From the NCBI GenBank assembly GCA_900549355.1, contig UROA01000090.1:1-7847 (forward strand): a stretch of DNA of 7,847 bases, given 5' to 3'. Below are positions 6,304-7,847 of the stretch, piece after piece (the stretch's first letter is position 1; the number at the start of each line of letters is the position of its first letter). The stretch is from an uncultured Collinsella sp. (GTDB taxonomy: Bacteria > Actinomycetota > Coriobacteriia > Coriobacteriales > Coriobacteriaceae). Under the pieces are notes generated by a model. It was not told the origin of the DNA and ran no database searches. It worked only from the letters and a program-made list of their open reading frames with translations. Made by a program: the position numbers and the translations under genes.

Positions 6304-6309
6304 TATAAT
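6304..6309 (+). promoter_or_regulatory. Candidate -10 box of the efp-asp23-nusB operon
   Basis: A perfect TATAAT lies 57 bases before the efp start and downstream of the pepQ terminator. The hexamer 17 bases upstream (GCTGCA, 6281-6286) matches the -35 consensus poorly, and a strict TGn extended -10 is absent, although TG directly precedes the box. Initiation near 6315 would give a leader of about 50 bases containing a small ACGC-TTGT-GCGT hairpin (6330-6341). Confidence 0.6.
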
Positions 6310-6366
6310 TTCGGTCGTATGTAATTTGGACGCTTGTGCGTTCTGCCCATAACAAGAAAGGTCGCT

Positions 6367-6930
6367 ATGCCTACCATTTCTACCGCCGACTTCAAGAACG
6401 GCCTCGGTCTCCGCATTAAGGACAAGGTCTACACCATCGTCGAGTTCCAGCATGTCAAGCCGGGCAAGGGCGGCGCGTTCGTGCGCTACAAGACCCGCGA
6501 CATCAAGAGCGGCCGCGTCGTCGAGAACACCTGCAACGCCGGCACCAAGTTCGAGAGCGTCATGCTCACCACCCGTGAGTTCCAGTACCTCTACAACGAT
6601 GGCGCTGACTACATCTTCATGGACAATGAGACCTATGAGCAGGTTCCCGTTCCCGAGGATATGGTGGGCGAGAACTCCAAGTGGCTGCGCGAGAACGACA
6701 TCTGCCAGCTGCTCTTTGCCGACGACGAGCTCATGGGCGTGACCCCGCCGATGTTCATCGAGACCACCATCGTCCAGACCGACCCGGGCTTTAAGGGCGA
6801 CACCGTCCAGGGTTCCACCAAGCCGGCCACGATCGACACCGGCGCTGTCATCCAGGTCCCCATGTACCTCAACGAGGGCGAGGTCATCAAGGTTGACACC
6901 CGCGACGGCAAGTTCGTCTCCCGCGTCTAG
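6367..6930 (+). CDS. efp: Elongation factor P
   Basis: EF-P binds beside the ribosomal P-site tRNA and relieves stalling at consecutive prolines. The product is 187 residues, the standard length. The N-terminal KOW-like domain (about 1-64) carries the loop VKPGKGGAFVR, whose tip is Lys34, the residue that is modified in several bacteria. The two OB-fold domains (about 65-187) contain the family signatures TTREFQYLY, YIFMDNETYEQV, VQTDPGFKGDT, STKPATIDTGAVIQVP and the ending DGKFVSRV. The ATG at 6367 is preceded by AAGAAAGG (6354-6361) at five bases; an in-frame TTG at 6334 adds 11 residues not seen in the family and is rejected. No lysine-modifying gene (epmA, epmB, ymfI or earP) lies in the window. 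It is the first gene of an operon with asp23 and nusB. Confidence 0.97.
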   Translation: MPTISTADFKNGLGLRIKDKVYTIVEFQHVKPGKGGAFVRYKTRDIKSGRVVENTCNAGTKFESVMLTTREFQYLYNDGADYIFMDNETYEQVPVPEDMVGENSKWLRENDICQLLFADDELMGVTPPMFIETTIVQTDPGFKGDTVQGSTKPATIDTGAVIQVPMYLNEGEVIKVDTRDGKFVSRV

Positions 6931-6944
6931 CAACCAACTCTTCT

Positions 6945-6950
6945 AGGAGG
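6945..6950 (+). promoter_or_regulatory. Shine-Dalgarno site of the Asp23 family gene
   Basis: AGGAGG sits four bases before the ATG at 6955, in the 24-base gap after efp. It matches the anti-Shine-Dalgarno core fully, which suggests strong independent initiation rather than coupling to efp. Confidence 0.8.
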
Positions 6951-6954
6951 ACTC

Positions 6955-7317
6955 ATGCCCCAGGAAATCAAGATTGACGGCATCGGCATTTCGCCCGATG
7001 TTCTGACCGCCATTGTCTCGCGCGCCGTGTCGGATGTCGAGGGCATCGCCTCCGTTGGCGTCAAGGATCTTGCCACCAACCTTGTCTCTATGATGCTCTC
7101 GTCCAAGGCCCCGGCTTCCGAGCCGGCGGTCGAGGCCGAGGTCGTCGGCGACAAGCTCGCACTCACCGTGCGTGTCGTGGTGTTCTTTGGCTATCCGTTC
7201 AAGAAACTCGCCGAGGCCGTTCGCACTGCCGTGGTCGCCGCCATCGATGCCCAGGTGGGCGTCGAGGTCGAGCGCGTTGACGTTTGCATCGACGGTCTCG
7301 TTTTCCCCAAGGAGTAA
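6955..7317 (+). CDS. Asp23/Gls24 (DUF322, YqhY-like) family envelope stress protein
   Basis: The 120-residue product fits the Asp23/Gls24 family. It has IDGIGISPDVLTAIVSRAVS at the start, then VEGIASVGV (28-36), a hydrophilic spacer (about 50-62), and a core of alternating hydrophobic residues, LALTVRVVVFFGYPFKKLAE. It ends in VGVEVERVDVCIDGLVF, the family's typical final strands (about 101-117). There is no signal peptide or membrane segment. In this family the eYG motif before the last helix is usual; here it reads FFGYPF. In Bacillus the paralog YqhY lies between accC and nusB and has been linked to acetyl-CoA carboxylase; here no accBC gene intervenes, and the neighbours are efp and nusB. 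The precise biochemical role is unknown. The stop is followed by a three-base gap and nusB in the same frame. Confidence 0.9.
   Translation: MPQEIKIDGIGISPDVLTAIVSRAVSDVEGIASVGVKDLATNLVSMMLSSKAPASEPAVEAEVVGDKLALTVRVVVFFGYPFKKLAEAVRTAVVAAIDAQVGVEVERVDVCIDGLVFPKE
7309..7314 (+). promoter_or_regulatory. Shine-Dalgarno site that decides the TTG start of nusB
   Basis: AAGGAG ends directly before the TAA of the Asp23 family gene and six bases before TTG 7321. Because the TAA at 7315-7317 is in frame with nusB, TTG is the first possible start. The site is shared with the last codons of the upstream gene, consistent with termination-reinitiation. Confidence 0.75.
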
Positions 7318-7320
7318 CCT

Positions 7321-7847
7321 TTGAGCCTTAAGGTTTATCGCGGGCGCACGCTTGCCCGCAGTCAGGCGCTGCAGCTTCTGTTCCAGGCCGAGGCCACGGA
7401 CAGCCCGCTCGAGCGCGTCCTCGAGGGCGATTTCCTGATCTCGAAGGGTCCCCTCGACCCCTATGCGCTGGAGCTTTGCCGCGGTGCCTACGAGCATATC
7501 GATCGCATCGACTGTGCCCTGCGCGCCGTCGCCAAGAACTGGGATCTTATGCGCATGCCCGGCGCCGACCGCAACCTGCTGCGTATCGCCGTCTACGAGA
7601 TGCGCTTCCTCACCGACGAAGAGGTCTCGGACGCCATCGTCATCAACGAGGCGGTCGAGCTTGCTAAGGCTTATGGTACCGACCAGTCCGCATCGTTTGT
7701 CAACGGCGTGCTCGGCAAGATCGCTCGCAGCGAGGAACTGCCGGGCGAGGACCTGTACCAAGAGCTGCTGGCCGAGGATCGCGCTCGCGAGGAGGCACAG
7801 GCTGCCCGGGCCGGCGCCAAGGGTGCGGGTGGCCCGGGGCCTCACGC
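7321..7847 (+). CDS. nusB: Transcription antitermination factor NusB (3' end beyond window)
   Basis: NusB with NusE (S10) binds boxA RNA and supports antitermination and folding of rRNA transcripts. The window holds 175 residues. The family signatures are ARSQALQLLFQAE (12-24), the helix around AKNWDLMRMPGADRNLLRIA (71-90), VYEMRFL (91-97), AIVINEAVELAKAYGT (105-120) and SFVNGVLGKIA (125-135). The usual family domain ends near residue 140. After it comes PGEDLYQELLAEDRAREEA and then an Ala/Gly-rich stretch (AARAGAKGAGGPGP), so there is a C-terminal tail of at least 35 residues that is still open at the window edge. The start is the rare codon TTG; there is no ATG or GTG before the conserved ARSQAL motif. 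The gene follows the Asp23 family gene after three bases and is the third gene of the efp operon. Confidence 0.95.
   Translation, partial: MSLKVYRGRTLARSQALQLLFQAEATDSPLERVLEGDFLISKGPLDPYALELCRGAYEHIDRIDCALRAVAKNWDLMRMPGADRNLLRIAVYEMRFLTDEEVSDAIVINEAVELAKAYGTDQSASFVNGVLGKIARSEELPGEDLYQELLAEDRAREEAQAARAGAKGAGGPGPH

Noticed and set aside
6334..6336. Upstream TTG start for efp
   Set aside because: It would add 11 residues not typical of EF-P and would begin inside a small leader hairpin; ATG 6367 has the proper ribosome site.
6943..7845. 300-codon minus-strand open frame opposite the Asp23 family gene and nusB
   Set aside because: Both + strand genes have family motifs and Shine-Dalgarno sites; the minus frame has neither.

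Overview
The window is a high-GC, densely coding chromosomal segment with every gene on the + strand. It most resembles a member of the Actinomycetota, probably the class Coriobacteriia and plausibly Collinsella or a relative. That assignment is an inference from protein character, GC-rich codon use and gene order; no database search was possible. The backbone alaS-ruvX-mltG-(aro genes)-pepQ-efp-nusB matches the order I recall from Mycobacterium tuberculosis (alaS, ruvX, mltG, aroE ... aroK, aroB ... pepQ, efp, nusB). The presence of YqeG and Asp23/YqhY family genes recalls Firmicutes neighbourhoods.

Region 1 (1-4944) is one tightly packed run of six genes: the 3' end of alaS (alanyl-tRNA synthetase), ruvX/yqgF (16S rRNA processing or resolvase-fold nuclease), mltG (endolytic murein transglycosylase), a YqeG-family HAD phosphatase, aroK (shikimate kinase), and a full-length but strongly diverged homolog of 3-dehydroquinate synthase (AroB fold). 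Genes overlap or are separated by at most 17 bases (ruvX/mltG overlap 8 bases, mltG/yqeG gap 1 base, aroK/aroB-like overlap in ATGA), so co-transcription and translational coupling are likely.

Region 2 (4945-6207) is a 132-base gap with a consensus -35 box and a long nested stem-loop, followed by a complete M24-family Xaa-Pro peptidase gene. A strong intrinsic terminator follows it at 6230-6272.

Region 3 (6273-7847) starts with a consensus -10 box next to a perfect inverted repeat, then efp (elongation factor P), an Asp23/YqhY family gene and nusB, which runs off the window's end. These form a translation/transcription-factor operon with good Shine-Dalgarno sites.

The content is mostly housekeeping: tRNA charging, rRNA maturation, cell wall, aromatic precursors, peptide turnover and translation. 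There is no mobile element, CRISPR array, RNA gene or defence locus. The most unusual item is the AroB-like protein at 3835-4944. It keeps the length and outline of dehydroquinate synthase but appears to have lost the three zinc ligands, the glycine-rich NAD motif and the catalytic lysines, while its reading frame stays fully open and coupled to an intact aroK.
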